A stretch of DNA of 63,975 bases from Lentzea aerocolonigenes (GTDB lineage Bacteria > Actinomycetota > Actinomycetes > Mycobacteriales > Pseudonocardiaceae): contig NZ_JYJG01000095.1 in the NCBI RefSeq assembly GCF_000955955.1, forward strand, positions 1-63,975, given 5' to 3'. A model generated the notes under the pieces. The model did not search any database and was not told where the DNA came from. It saw only the letters and a program-made list of their open reading frames with translations. A program made the position numbers and the translations under genes. Positions 24,107 to 33,462 of the stretch are shown piece after piece. Each line of letters opens with the position of its first letter. The first letter of the stretch is position 1.

Positions 24107-26530
24107 ATGAGCGCGAAGACCGGGGCAAGACGGGGCGAACGGGTCCCCGCGGCCGAGTTGCCGGTCGCCCGCATCGTGGTGGACGTGCCGCTGGCCCACC
24201 TGGACCGCCCCTTCGACTACGCGGTTCCGTCCGAACTGGACACAACGGCCGTCCCAGGCTGCCGTGTCCGCGTCCGCTTCGCGGGCCAACTCGTCGACGG
24301 CTACCTGTTGGAGCGAGCCGAGACCTCCGACTACGAGAAGAAGCTCGCCTTCATCGAAAAGGTCGTGTCACCCGAACCGGTGCTCTCGCCGGACATCGCC
24401 GCCCTGGCCCGCGCGATCGCCGACAGGTACGCCGGCGGCATGATCGACGTCCTGAGGCTCGCGATCCCGCCCCGGCACGCCCGCGCGGAAGCCGCGGCGT
24501 CGGGCACCCCGGCCCCGCTGCCCCAGGTCCCGGCCTGGGTCAGCGCGCTTCCCGAAGCCGCCGCCCCGGCTGTGGACGTTCCCGCCACGGGAGACGACCT
24601 CCCGCAACCGGATGCCAGGGCTTCGGAGCCGGTCGCCCCGCCGCCCACGGGCGCGACGGCCTCAGCGCCCGCAGACCCGCCGCCCGCCTCTCCCTCCGCC
24701 CCCGAGGCTTCCGCGTCGCCTGCCTCTCCGGTGACGCCTGCTTTTGTCGCGTCGCCCGAGTCGCCCGCTTCTGTCGCGTCGGCTGAGTCTTCCGGGGCGT
24801 CCGTCTGTTCCGCCGTGCCTGAGTCGTCCGCGTTGCCTGCCTCTTCCGCGTCGTCCGGTTCTGTCGCGTCGGCTGAGTCTTCCGGGGCGTCCGTCTCTCC
24901 CGCCGCGCCTGAGTCGCCCGCGTCGCCCGCCTCTCCCTCCGCGCCCGGCCGGTCCGCGCTGCCCCCGGTCCCCGCGGACGCCTGGGCCCGCTACCCACGC
25001 GGCCCCAAATACCTGGAAGCCCTCCGCACCGGCCGTCCCGCCCACGCCGTCTGGCAGGCGCTCCCGTCCGAGGACTGGCCCGCGCGCCTCGCGGAGGCGG
25101 CGGCCGCGGTCGCGTCCACCGGCAAGGGTGTCGTCATCGTCGTGCCGGACCACCGCGATCTCGCCCGCGTCGCCGAGGCGTGCGGCCGGCTCATCGAAGG
25201 GGTGGTGACCCTCTCGGCCGACCTGGGGCCGTCGGAGCGGTACAAGCGCTGGCTCGCGGTCCGGCGAGGCGTGGCGCGGGTCGTGGTGGGCACGCGCGCC
25301 ACCGCGTTCGCCCCGGTGGAGAACCCCGGGTTGCTCGTGGTGTGGGACGACGGCGACGACCTCCACGTCGAGCAGCGTTCGCCGTACCCGAACGTGCGCG
25401 ATGTGCTGGTGCAGCGCGCGCACATGTCCGGGGCGGCGCTGCTGATCGGCGGGTTCGCGCGCACCGCCGAGGCGCAGCTGCTGGTCGAGACGGGCTGGGC
25501 GCACGAGATCGTCGCGTCCCGCGAGACGTTGCGGGCCGTGGCGCCGCGCGTGGTGTCGGTGGGCGACAACGAGTGGCAGGACGTCAAAGACCCGGCCGCC
25601 CGCACCGCGCGGTTGCCGTCCATCGCGTTCGACGCGGCACGGTTCGCGCTGACTGATTCGCCTGTGCTCATTCAGGTTCCGCGCCGCGGCTACGTGCCCG
25701 CGCTGGCGTGCGGGCAGTGCCGCGGACCGGCGCGGTGCCGGAGGTGTGCGGGACCGCTGGCGTTGCCCGGCGGCACCGAGGACAGGCTGCCGAAGCCCGC
25801 GTACTGCCGGTGGTGCGCGGCCACGGAGGCCGCCTTCCGGTGTCCGACGTGCGGCTCGCGCCGGTTGCGCGGGCAGATCATCGGTGCCCGGCGCACGGCG
25901 GAGGAGCTGGGACGGGCGTTCCCAGGGCACCCGGTCCGGACCAGCGGCGCGGACGAGGTCCTCACGAAGGTGCCAGGGAAGCCGGCGCTGGTGGTGGCCA
26001 CGCCGGGGGCCGAACCCGTCGCCGAGGGCGGGTACGGCGCGGTGCTGCTGCTCGACGGGTGGGCGTTGCTCGGGCGGGCCGACCTCCGGGCGTCGGAGGA
26101 GACGCTTCGCCGGTGGATGACGGCCGCCGGACTGGTGCGGCCGGGCAACGGGCGCGTGGTCGTCATCGCGGACTCCGCGCTCACCCCGGTGCAGGCCCTC
26201 GTGCGCTGGGATCCGGTGTGGCACGCCGCCACCGAGCTCGCCGCGCGCACCGAGCTCGGGTTTCCGCCCGCGGTGCGGATGGCGACCGTCGACGGCACCC
26301 CGGACGCGGTGAACGCCCTGCTCGACGAGCTGCACCTGCCGTCCACCGGCGAAGTCCTCGGGCCCGTGCCGCTCGGCGACGACGAGACCAGGGAACGCGC
26401 TCTGGTGCGGGTCGCGCGCACCGAGGGCAGGCAGCTGGCCGCTGTACTGGCCGAGGCACAGGCCGTGCGGACCGCGCGCAAGGAGCAGGAGCTGGTGCGG
26501 ATCAAACTCGATCCGCTCGAGGTGCTGTAG
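24107..26530 (+). CDS. priA: Primosomal protein N' (PriA), actinobacterial helicase-deficient type
   Basis: The 807-residue protein has the PriA DNA-binding N terminus (VVDVPLAHLDRPFDYAVP) and the paired zinc sites ACGQCRGPARCRRC and YCRWCAA...CPTCGSRR. As in other actinobacteria the Walker A and DEAH motifs are absent: STGKGVVIVVPDHRDL and VVWDDGDDL stand in their place. So it probably acts in replication restart without helicase activity. Residues about 170-285 are a low-complexity Ala/Ser/Pro linker made longer by a 90-bp tandem repeat. It usually neighbours def-fmt, which here lie 9 kb downstream. Confidence 0.9.
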   Translation: MSAKTGARRGERVPAAELPVARIVVDVPLAHLDRPFDYAVPSELDTTAVPGCRVRVRFAGQLVDGYLLERAETSDYEKKLAFIEKVVSPEPVLSPDIAALARAIADRYAGGMIDVLRLAIPPRHARAEAAASGTPAPLPQVPAWVSALPEAAAPAVDVPATGDDLPQPDARASEPVAPPPTGATASAPADPPPASPSAPEASASPASPVTPAFVASPESPASVASAESSGASVCSAVPESSALPASSASSGSVASAESSGASVSPAAPESPASPASPSAPGRSALPPVPADAWARYPRGPKYLEALRTGRPAHAVWQALPSEDWPARLAEAAAAVASTGKGVVIVVPDHRDLARVAEACGRLIEGVVTLSADLGPSERYKRWLAVRRGVARVVVGTRATAFAPVENPGLLVVWDDGDDLHVEQRSPYPNVRDVLVQRAHMSGAALLIGGFARTAEAQLLVETGWAHEIVASRETLRAVAPRVVSVGDNEWQDVKDPAARTARLPSIAFDAARFALTDSPVLIQVPRRGYVPALACGQCRGPARCRRCAGPLALPGGTEDRLPKPAYCRWCAATEAAFRCPTCGSRRLRGQIIGARRTAEELGRAFPGHPVRTSGADEVLTKVPGKPALVVATPGAEPVAEGGYGAVLLLDGWALLGRADLRASEETLRRWMTAAGLVRPGNGRVVVIADSALTPVQALVRWDPVWHAATELAARTELGFPPAVRMATVDGTPDAVNALLDELHLPSTGEVLGPVPLGDDETRERALVRVARTEGRQLAAVLAEAQAVRTARKEQELVRIKLDPLEVL
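24769..24948 (+). repeat. Two tandem 90-bp repeats inside priA linker
   Basis: Units 24769-24858 and 24859-24948 share an identical first 38 bases (TTCTGTCGCG...CCGTCT) and differ at scattered positions afterwards. Each encodes 30 residues of Ser/Ala/Pro-rich linker, so copy changes keep the frame. Confidence 0.85.
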
Positions 26531-26551
26531 CGCGTCGAGCGGCCTGGACGC

Positions 26552-27016
26552 TCAGCCCTCGTAGTACGAGCGCAGCTGGGCGATGTGCGCGCGGATCTCC
26601 TCGTCGGTCAGCTTCTCGTACTCCAGGTACTCGCTCATGTACGTCATCAGGTCGCCGCGCTCGGGGTGGTCCTCGCTCGCGATCACGTGCGCCGTCGTGC
26701 CCGCGATGCCCGCTGGGAACAGCAGGAAGCCGTCGATGCCCGCCATCGTGTCGAAGGAGGCGTTCTTGGCCTCCCACAACGTCCAGACGTCCTCCTCGCG
26801 CCCGCACTCGGCGAGCAGCAGCGCGGCGAGACCCATCGTCTCGCTCAGGCCCCAGCCCTCGCGGTGGGACGCCGTCTCGGCGGCCAGGAGGTGGCGCAGC
26901 AGGTCCGCGTCGCCTTCGCGGTGGTCGCGCAGCAGCAGGCGAAGCGCGTCGTCGCGGTCAGCCTCGTCGAGCGGGGTGTTCGCGAAATCCGTTCGCAACC
27001 GGTCAAGATCGATCAC
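26552..27016 (-). CDS. Hypothetical protein (154 aa)
   Basis: GTG 27016 opens a soluble, acidic, mostly helical protein: RLRTDFANTPLDEADRDDAL, then LAAETASHREGWGLSETMGL and ECGREEDVWTLWEAKNASFD. The Leu/Ala pattern suggests a helical repeat or scaffold-like fold. I do not recognise the family. It is convergent with priA (22 bases between stops) and divergent from ggt. Confidence 0.75.
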   Translation of the reverse strand: MIDLDRLRTDFANTPLDEADRDDALRLLLRDHREGDADLLRHLLAAETASHREGWGLSETMGLAALLLAECGREEDVWTLWEAKNASFDTMAGIDGFLLFPAGIAGTTAHVIASEDHPERGDLMTYMSEYLEYEKLTDEEIRAHIAQLRSYYEG

Positions 27017-27075
27017 CCCCGCACCTTATGCCTTCCTCAAGGAGGGTTGCATGCGGTGTTAAGGGAGGATGAAGT

Positions 27076-28866
27076 GTGCGCATGTTGCGAACGGTCGCCG
27101 CCTTGACGCTCTCCGTCGTACTGGTCGCCCCTGCTGCTGCTCAGGCAGGCGCGGCGGAAACACCTCCACGCGTGCCCGAGCAGGTCGGCAGGGGCGGTGC
27201 CGTCTCCAGCGTCGACCCCGACGCGTCCCAGATCGGTATCGACGTCCTCCGCAGAGGAGGCAACGCCGTCGACGCCGCCGTCGCCACCGCCGCCGCGCTC
27301 GGCGTGACCGACCCGTTCTCCGCGGGCATCGGCGGAGGCGGCTTCTTCGTCTACTACGACGCCCGCACCGGTCGGGTGTCCACTCTGGACGGACGCGAGA
27401 CCGCCCCGCGCGCCGCGACCGACCAGCTCTTCGTCGAGAACGGCACGCCGCTGCCGTTCGCCGAGGCGGTGACCAGCGGTCTGTCGGTGGGCGTTCCCGG
27501 TACGCCCAAGACCTGGCAGCAGGCGCTGCGCAAGTGGGGTTCGCTGAACCTGCGCGAGGCCATGGCGCCCGCGGAAGCGTTGGCACGGCGTGGTTTCGTC
27601 GTGGACCAGACGTTCAACACGCAGATCGCCAACAACGCCGCGCGGTTCGCCGACTTCACCTCGACCCGCGACCTCTACCTGCCCGGCGGTCAGCCGCCCG
27701 CGGTCGGCAGCACGTTCCGCAACCCGCAGCTCGCCGACACCTACCGCGAGCTCGCCCGCACCGAGCTCGCCTCCCTCTACGGCGGGCAGGTCGGCCGCGA
27801 ACTGGTCAAGGCCGTCCAGCAGCCGCCGGTGGTGCCCGGCTCGACCCGCAACGTCCGCAAGGGCGCCATGGAGATCTCCGATCTGGCCCGCTACCAGGTC
27901 GAACGCCGCGAGCCGACGCACACGCGCTACCGCGGCCTCGACGTGTACGGCATGCCGGCCCCGTCGTCCGGCGGCACGACCGTCGGCGAGGCCCTGAACA
28001 TCCTGGAGTCGACCGACCTGGCGAACGTCTCCGACGTCCAGTACCTGCACCGCTTCCTCGAGGCGAGCCGGCTCTCGTTCGCCGACCGCCTGCGCTGGGT
28101 GGGCGACCCGGCCTTCAGTCGCGTTCCTACCGACGGCCTGCTCTCGCAGAAGTTCGCCGACACCCGCGCGTGCCTGATCAAGTCCGACACCGTGCTGTCC
28201 GCGCCGCAGCCGGCCGCCGACCCGGACAACCCCAAGGCGTGCGAGGCCACCGCGGGCCCCTCGCTGCTGCGGGAGGACGCTGAACGCACCACGCACCTCA
28301 CGGTCGCCGACCGATGGGGCAACGTCGTCGCCTACACGCTGACCATCGAGTCGGAGGGCGGCAGCGGCATCGTCGTCCCCGGCCGCGGCTTCCTGCTGAA
28401 CAACGAGCTCACCGACTTCGAGTTCGTCGCGCCGACCCCCGGCGTCCCGCACCCGAACCTGCCCGGCCCCGGCAAGCGCCCGCGTTCGTCGATGGCCCCG
28501 ACCATCGTGCTGGACCACGGCAAGGTCAAGCTCGCCGTCGGTTCACCGGGCGGCGCGACGATCATCACCACGGTCCTGCAGATCCTGACCGCACGCCTGG
28601 ACCGCGACATGTCCCTGCTCGACGCCGTGGCGGCCCCGCGCGCCTCCCAGCGCAACTCGGCCACGAACACCACCCCGGCCGAGGCGGAGTTCATCGCCGA
28701 CCAGGAGGTCGTCCCCGGCCTGCAGGCGATCGGCCACAAGTTCAGCCTGAACGCCGAGATCGGCGCCGCGACCGGTGTCGAACGCGCGAAGGACGGCCGC
28801 TGGCGCGCGGTGGCCGAACCGAAGCGGCGCGGTGGAGGTGCGGCCCGCGTGGTGTGGGTGGGCTGA
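27076..28866 (+). CDS. ggt: Gamma-glutamyltransferase, secreted
   Basis: GTG 27076 is 7 bases after GGGAGG. A signal peptide (residues 1-27, ending AQAGAAE) precedes a normal GGT of 596 residues. The large subunit has GGNAVDAAVATA and GIGGGGFFVYYD. Autoprocessing should occur before Thr405 in ERTTHLTVAD, which becomes the nucleophile. The small subunit shows NNELTDFEF, SSMAPTIV and GSPGGATIITTVLQ. It hydrolyses or transfers gamma-glutamyl groups from glutathione-like compounds outside the cell. Confidence 0.93.
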   Translation: MRMLRTVAALTLSVVLVAPAAAQAGAAETPPRVPEQVGRGGAVSSVDPDASQIGIDVLRRGGNAVDAAVATAAALGVTDPFSAGIGGGGFFVYYDARTGRVSTLDGRETAPRAATDQLFVENGTPLPFAEAVTSGLSVGVPGTPKTWQQALRKWGSLNLREAMAPAEALARRGFVVDQTFNTQIANNAARFADFTSTRDLYLPGGQPPAVGSTFRNPQLADTYRELARTELASLYGGQVGRELVKAVQQPPVVPGSTRNVRKGAMEISDLARYQVERREPTHTRYRGLDVYGMPAPSSGGTTVGEALNILESTDLANVSDVQYLHRFLEASRLSFADRLRWVGDPAFSRVPTDGLLSQKFADTRACLIKSDTVLSAPQPAADPDNPKACEATAGPSLLREDAERTTHLTVADRWGNVVAYTLTIESEGGSGIVVPGRGFLLNNELTDFEFVAPTPGVPHPNLPGPGKRPRSSMAPTIVLDHGKVKLAVGSPGGATIITTVLQILTARLDRDMSLLDAVAAPRASQRNSATNTTPAEAEFIADQEVVPGLQAIGHKFSLNAEIGAATGVERAKDGRWRAVAEPKRRGGGAARVVWVG

Positions 28867-28944
28867 GCCTGTCGTTGTGGCTCCCTGTCCTCGTTGTGCC
28901 CGCCGTCTACGGTGGCGTCAGCAGCGGGGACAGGGAGTTCGTTC

Positions 28945-30492
28945 ATGGTGAGGCTGGACCGTCTGGTCAACGTGCTGGGTGGCTACGGGGTCCGGTTGTG
29001 CTGCTGCCCCGTGCCGCGCTCGGCGGAGTTGCGCGGTGTGGTGCTTCGTGACGTCACCGACGACCGCGCCGAGGTCGGCGACGTGTTCCTCGCCGTCGGT
29101 GCCGAGTCGGTGGCCGACGCTGTGCGATGGGCGGTGACGGCGCGTGCTCTCGTCGTGCTCGTCCGGGGTGACGAGGAATTCCTGGCGGATGCCGTGGCCG
29201 TGGGGGAGGCCGAGGGCGTCGCGGTGATGCTGGCCGATCCGGCACTGTCGTGGAGTCAGCTGGCCGGCGTGGTCTACGGGCTGGTGCTGGAGGGGCGGGA
29301 AACCGAGTCCGGGCGCGGTCCCACCGACCTGTTCGCCCTGGCGGACAGCCTCGCCGACGCCACTGGCGGCGCGGTGACCATCGAGGACCCGCTGTCCCGC
29401 GTGCTGGCCTATTCGAGCCCGCAGCAGGAGGTCGACGCGGCCCGGCTGGAGACCATCATGGGCCGGCAGGTGCCCGCGTGGGTCCGGGAGTTCTTCGACG
29501 CGGCGGGAGTGCGGGCGCACCTGCTGGCGTCGGACGAGCCGCTGTTCGTCGCCGGGGAACCCGCGCGGGGCCTCACCGGGCGGACGGTCGTCGCGGTCCG
29601 GGTGGGCCGGGAACTGCTGGGCGCGGTCTGGGTGGCGTGCCCCGGCCCGTTGGAACGGGCCAGGCTCACGGCGCTGACCGACGGTGCCCGGACCGTGGCG
29701 TTGCACCTGCTGCGGTTGCGGGCGAGTGCCGATCTGGAGCGGCAGGTCGAGTCCGAGCTGGTGTTCCGCCTGCTGGAGGGCACGGCGGACGCGGCGACCG
29801 TGGTCAGTCGGCTCGGATTGCCGCCGGGCCTGGCGAGGGTGGTCGCGGTTCGCGCGCATGTGGGCGACGAACGGCACGCGGCGGTGCTGCTGGCGTTCGA
29901 ACAGGCGACGACCGGGTTCGGCTGGTCGCGGCCGGGACGCAGCGCGTTGTCGGGTACGGGCGTCTACACGATCCTGCCGGGGGAGCGGGTGGCCGCGGCG
30001 CGGGACTGGCTGGCGGCGCTGACGGCGGCCCTGCCCCCGAACGTGGTCGTGTCGGCCGGCATCAGCTCGGTCGCCGAGGCCGCGGACCTGCCCGCCGCCC
30101 GGCAGGAGGCGGACGAGTGCCTGGCACTGCACGAGACGCGGACCGGTGGCACCGCGCCGCCCGCCTACGACGAGTCGTGGGACGAGATCCTGCTGCAGCG
30201 CCTGCGCACCGCGGCACGGGTCGGCCGGACGCCCGGGCGTGGGCCGGTCGCGGAACTGCGCAGGCACGACGCCGAGCACGGCACCGGCTTCGTGGCGACG
30301 TTGCGGGCGTGGCTGGAGGCGCAGGGTGATCTGGCCGCGGCGGGCGAGCGGCTCGGCGTGCACGGCAACACGGTGCGCAACCGGCTGCGGAAGATGAGCG
30401 ACGTGACGAGTCTCGACCTGGACGACGCGGGCAAGCGGGTCGCGATGTTGATCGACCTCGCGGCCACGGTGTCGGAAACCGACAACCACTGA
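28945..30492 (+). CDS. PucR-family transcriptional regulator
   Basis: ATG 28945 has AGGGAG upstream. The 515-residue protein shows a degenerate N-terminal sensory domain, a central GGDEF-like CdaR domain (from about 290) and a C-terminal PucR helix-turn-helix with the family signature LAAAGERLGVHGNTVRNRLRKM (quoted in part). Such regulators often control purine or amino-acid catabolism. It lies 85 bases upstream of, and in the same direction as, a DadA-like oxidase, so control of that gene is plausible. Confidence 0.85.
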   Translation: MVRLDRLVNVLGGYGVRLCCCPVPRSAELRGVVLRDVTDDRAEVGDVFLAVGAESVADAVRWAVTARALVVLVRGDEEFLADAVAVGEAEGVAVMLADPALSWSQLAGVVYGLVLEGRETESGRGPTDLFALADSLADATGGAVTIEDPLSRVLAYSSPQQEVDAARLETIMGRQVPAWVREFFDAAGVRAHLLASDEPLFVAGEPARGLTGRTVVAVRVGRELLGAVWVACPGPLERARLTALTDGARTVALHLLRLRASADLERQVESELVFRLLEGTADAATVVSRLGLPPGLARVVAVRAHVGDERHAAVLLAFEQATTGFGWSRPGRSALSGTGVYTILPGERVAAARDWLAALTAALPPNVVVSAGISSVAEAADLPAARQEADECLALHETRTGGTAPPAYDESWDEILLQRLRTAARVGRTPGRGPVAELRRHDAEHGTGFVATLRAWLEAQGDLAAAGERLGVHGNTVRNRLRKMSDVTSLDLDDAGKRVAMLIDLAATVSETDNH

Positions 30493-30577
30493 CCCCTCAA
30501 TTGTGCGGAACGGACAGCGGGTTCGTGTTGCGGCCGCCGCATCCTGGCATCAGGACAAGCGATGACAGGAGGCCGGA

Positions 30578-31837
30578 ATGGTCGGCGTCGAACGCCTCGA
30601 TGGCGGTCCACGCTCCGCAGTGGTGGTCGGGGCGGGTGTGGTGGGGCTGTCCACCGCGTGGTTCCTGCAGGAACGCGGCGTCGAGGTCACGGTGGTCGAC
30701 CGGGCCGGTGTCGCGGCCGGTGCCTCGTGGGGCAACGCGGGGTGGATCGCGCCCGGACTGGCGATCCCGCTGAACGAACCGGCGGTGCTGCGCTACGGCC
30801 TGCGGTCCCTGCTCAGCCCGGCCGCGCCGCTGCACATCCCGCTGACCGCCGACCTGGGCCTGTGGTCGTTCCTGACGCGGTTCGCCGCCCACTGCAGGTG
30901 GTCGTCGTGGACCAGGGCGGTCAGGGCGAACCTGCCCCTCAACGAGGAGAGCATCGAGGCCTACGACGTGCTCACGGCCAATGGCGTGGAGGCACCCACC
31001 GTCGACGCCCCGATCACGGCCGCCTTCACCTCGTCCGCACAGGCCCAGAGCCTGGTGCGAGAGCTGCACAAGCTCGCCGCGGCGGGACAACCGGTCGAGC
31101 ACACCGAACTGTCCACATCGGACTTGCGAAAGCAGATCCCGTTGGCGTCGAACGCACTCACGGCCGGAGTGCGCATCGAGGGGCAGCGCTTCGTCGATCC
31201 CGGCGAGTTCGTGCGGACACTGGGCCGCTCGGTCGTCGCCCGAGGAGCCACCATCCGTTCGTTCGAGGTGGCCGACATCGCCGTGGACAACGCCGGCGTC
31301 GTCGTGAAGGCCACTGACGGCAACGCGATCTCCGCCGACGCCGCCGTCGTGGCCACCGGTGCCTGGCTGCCTCGGCTGGCGTCACGGTCCGGTGTCCGCA
31401 CGCCGGTGCGGGCCGGGCGCGGGTACTCGTTCACCGTGCCCGTGCGGGAGCCGGTCGACGGCCCGGTGTACCTGCCGGAGGTCCGCGTGGCGTGCACGCC
31501 GTACCAGGGCGGGCTCCGCGTCGCGGGCACCATGGAGTTCCGCGACCCCGACGCACCACTGGACGAGGCACGCGTCGACGCGATCATCGCGTCGGTCCGG
31601 CCGCTGCTCGACGGTGTGCGCTGGGACGACCGCACCGACGTCTGGGTGGGCCCGCGCCCGGTCACGCCGGACGGGCGCGCGCTCATCGGCGCGACCCGCA
31701 CCCCCGGCGTCTACGTCGCCGGCGGGCACGGCATGTGGGGTCTGGCGCACGGGCCGATCACCGGACGGCTGCTGGCCGAGCAGATCACGACCGGCAAACA
31801 GCCCGCCGCCCTGCGCGAGTTCGACCCGCTGAGGTGA
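30578..31837 (+). CDS. FAD-dependent D-amino-acid dehydrogenase-like oxidoreductase
   Basis: ATG 30578 follows GACAGGAGG. The 419-residue protein has the Rossmann FAD motif VVVGAGVVGLSTAWFLQERG, a GASWGNAGWIAPG segment, and a C-terminal FAD contact VAGGHGMWGLAHGP, typical of the DAO/DadA family. The conserved GNAGW supports DadA over glycine oxidase. The substrate is not determined. The PucR gene just upstream suggests inducible amino-acid catabolism. Confidence 0.85.
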   Translation: MVGVERLDGGPRSAVVVGAGVVGLSTAWFLQERGVEVTVVDRAGVAAGASWGNAGWIAPGLAIPLNEPAVLRYGLRSLLSPAAPLHIPLTADLGLWSFLTRFAAHCRWSSWTRAVRANLPLNEESIEAYDVLTANGVEAPTVDAPITAAFTSSAQAQSLVRELHKLAAAGQPVEHTELSTSDLRKQIPLASNALTAGVRIEGQRFVDPGEFVRTLGRSVVARGATIRSFEVADIAVDNAGVVVKATDGNAISADAAVVATGAWLPRLASRSGVRTPVRAGRGYSFTVPVREPVDGPVYLPEVRVACTPYQGGLRVAGTMEFRDPDAPLDEARVDAIIASVRPLLDGVRWDDRTDVWVGPRPVTPDGRALIGATRTPGVYVAGGHGMWGLAHGPITGRLLAEQITTGKQPAALREFDPLR

Positions 31838-31841
31838 CGCC

Positions 31842-32003
31842 GTGGAAGCCGGACACACGCCGCTGACCGAAGACGAGCGCACCGAACTCGAGTGGCTGCG
31901 CACGGAGAACGACTTCCTCCGCGTCCAGCGCGACATCCTCCTGCGCGTCGCCACCGGCTACGCCCACGACGTCGAGACGATGCTGCGCCGCCGCCACCAC
32001 TGA
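31842..32003 (+). CDS. Small coiled-coil protein (53 aa)
   Basis: GTG 31842 follows GAGGTG after a 5-base spacer and lies 4 bases past the oxidase stop. The product is a heptad helix, ERTELEWLRTENDFLRVQ then RDILLRVATGYAHDVE. It resembles the leucine-zipper end of IS3-type OrfA proteins but has no DNA-binding part and no transposase next to it. A small adaptor or regulator is as likely. Only position and RBS support it. Confidence 0.6.
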   Translation: MEAGHTPLTEDERTELEWLRTENDFLRVQRDILLRVATGYAHDVETMLRRRHH

Positions 32004-32124
32004 CCCTCTCCCTGTCCGTGCGGGTCGCGGGCCGACGAACCCGATCAGCACGGACGCCCCCGCCGTCAGGGCGGTACCTCCCCCAGACCGCCCTGACGGC
32101 ACTTACACCCGGAGGCACCTCGCC

Positions 32125-32553
32125 ATGACCGCACAACGCCTTTGGCTGACACCGCAGGCACACCACCGGCTCCGCAACGAACTGACCGCCCTCCTCGCGC
32201 CGGCACCCGGCCAGCGCGTGCCGGACCGGACACGGGACCTGCGCATCCGCGAGATCAGCGACCTGCTCACCAACGCGGTGGTGGGCGAGGACCCTCCCGA
32301 CGACGGCATCGCCGAACCCGGCATGGTGCTCACCGTCCGCTTCGACGACACGGGCGAGACCGAGACGTTCCTGCTGGGCGTGCGCGGAGCCGAGCACGGC
32401 ACGATCGAGGTCTACTCCGCGGACTCACCACTGGGAACGGCCGTGCACGGCGCACGCCCCGGCGAGCAGCGCGCCTATCGCGTGCCCAGCGGTGCCACGG
32501 TTCGCGTCACCCTGCTCAACGCCGTGCCCTACAGCCTCGTTCGCGGCCGGTGA
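32125..32553 (+). CDS. GreA/GreB-family protein with short N-terminal coil
   Basis: ATG 32125 follows CCGGAGG with a suitable spacer. The 142-residue protein has the Gre pattern: LTPQAHHRLRNELTAL, a shortened helical part, then the FKBP-like C-terminal domain with VVGEDPPDDGIAEPGMVLTVRF and YRVPSGATVRVTLLNAVPY. The coiled coil that reaches the polymerase active site is short compared with true GreA, so it resembles Rv3788-type Gre-like proteins. It may bind RNA polymerase without cleavage activity. Confidence 0.8.
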   Translation: MTAQRLWLTPQAHHRLRNELTALLAPAPGQRVPDRTRDLRIREISDLLTNAVVGEDPPDDGIAEPGMVLTVRFDDTGETETFLLGVRGAEHGTIEVYSADSPLGTAVHGARPGEQRAYRVPSGATVRVTLLNAVPYSLVRGR

Positions 32554-32570
32554 AGTCCAGGAGGTGTGCC

Positions 32571-32843
32571 GTGCTCAGTGACCACGAACGCGAGACGCTG
32601 TGCGAGATCGAACGCCGGCTCCGCGACGAGGATCCCCGCCTCGCCCAGGCCCTCGAGAACGCCGAACAACCCCATGTTCGTGATCGCCGCGGTCTCGGCT
32701 GGTCAGCCGTGATCATCGCCGCCGGCCTACTGGGCGCGCTCATGCTGACACTCGGGCAACCCGCGGCCGCGCTCGTGTTCGCGCTGACGGCCGGGTGGGC
32801 TTGGGGACGGCAACGCCAGATCTGGCCCGGCAACCGCCCCTGA
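32571..32843 (+). CDS. DUF3040 membrane protein
   Basis: GTG 32571 follows AGGAGGTG. The 90-residue product starts LSDHERETLCEIERRL, the DUF3040 signature common in actinobacteria, with two membrane helices (GWSAVIIAAGLLGALML and AAALVFALTAGWAWG). The gap to the Gre-like gene is 17 bases, so they form an operon. Function is unknown. Confidence 0.85.
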   Translation: MLSDHERETLCEIERRLRDEDPRLAQALENAEQPHVRDRRGLGWSAVIIAAGLLGALMLTLGQPAAALVFALTAGWAWGRQRQIWPGNRP

Positions 32844-32932
32844 CGCCACTCACGACGCGCCGCGGACTGTCAGACCCCCTCACTAGTATTGAAATTGGGG
32901 GAACCCGGCCGGTGTCGTGTGTGTGGTGGGCG

Positions 32933-33451
32933 CTATTTGTTCGTGCGGCCGTCGATGGCTTCGCGGATCAGGTCGGCGTGACCGTTGTGCTGCGCGTACT
33001 CCTCGATCATGTGGATGTAGAGCCACCGCAGGGAGATCTCACCCCACCGCTCGTGCACGAAGGTGTCGTCGAGGTCCCGCGTCGCTCCGGCCGCGCGGGC
33101 CTCGTCCATCTCGGCGACCAGGTCGGCGTACTCGGCCGCGGCGCGAGCCGGGTCCATGTGCTCGAAGGCGGCGTCCCAGTTCGGGGGCTGTGCGTAGCGG
33201 GGCTTGATGTCCTCGCCTGCCAGCCGGATGCGGAACCAGACGCGTTCCACGTCGGCGAGGTGGCGGATCAGGCCCAGCAGCGTGAGGTTGGACGGCGGCG
33301 TGGACGGCGTGGCGAGCTGCTCGCCGGTCAGTCCCGCGCAGTTCTGCAGGAACGTGGCCCGATGGCGGTCGAGCCACGTCTCCAGCATGGGGCGGTCCGG
33401 CCCGACGAACGGCTCGTCGGGCAGCGCTGCTTCCGGTGCGGTCCAGGTCAT
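32933..33451 (-). CDS. DinB-like / DUF664 family protein
   Basis: ATG 33451 opens a 172-residue protein with the helical bundle pattern of DinB-like thiol transferases: LETWLDRHRATFLQNC, TLLGLIRHLADVERVWF, and RWLYIHMIEEYAQHNGHADLIRE with conserved His residues that may bind metal (YAQHNGH). Such proteins can act as mycothiol- or bacillithiol-dependent transferases. The substrate is unknown. It is convergent with the DUF3040 gene. Confidence 0.85.
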   Translation of the reverse strand: MTWTAPEAALPDEPFVGPDRPMLETWLDRHRATFLQNCAGLTGEQLATPSTPPSNLTLLGLIRHLADVERVWFRIRLAGEDIKPRYAQPPNWDAAFEHMDPARAAAEYADLVAEMDEARAAGATRDLDDTFVHERWGEISLRWLYIHMIEEYAQHNGHADLIREAIDGRTNK

Positions 33452-33462
33452 GTGTTCCGACC

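Noticed and set aside
31842..32003. IS3-type OrfA transposase fragment
   Set aside because: Only the coiled-coil resembles OrfA. There is no helix-turn-helix, OrfB, terminal repeat or target duplication nearby.
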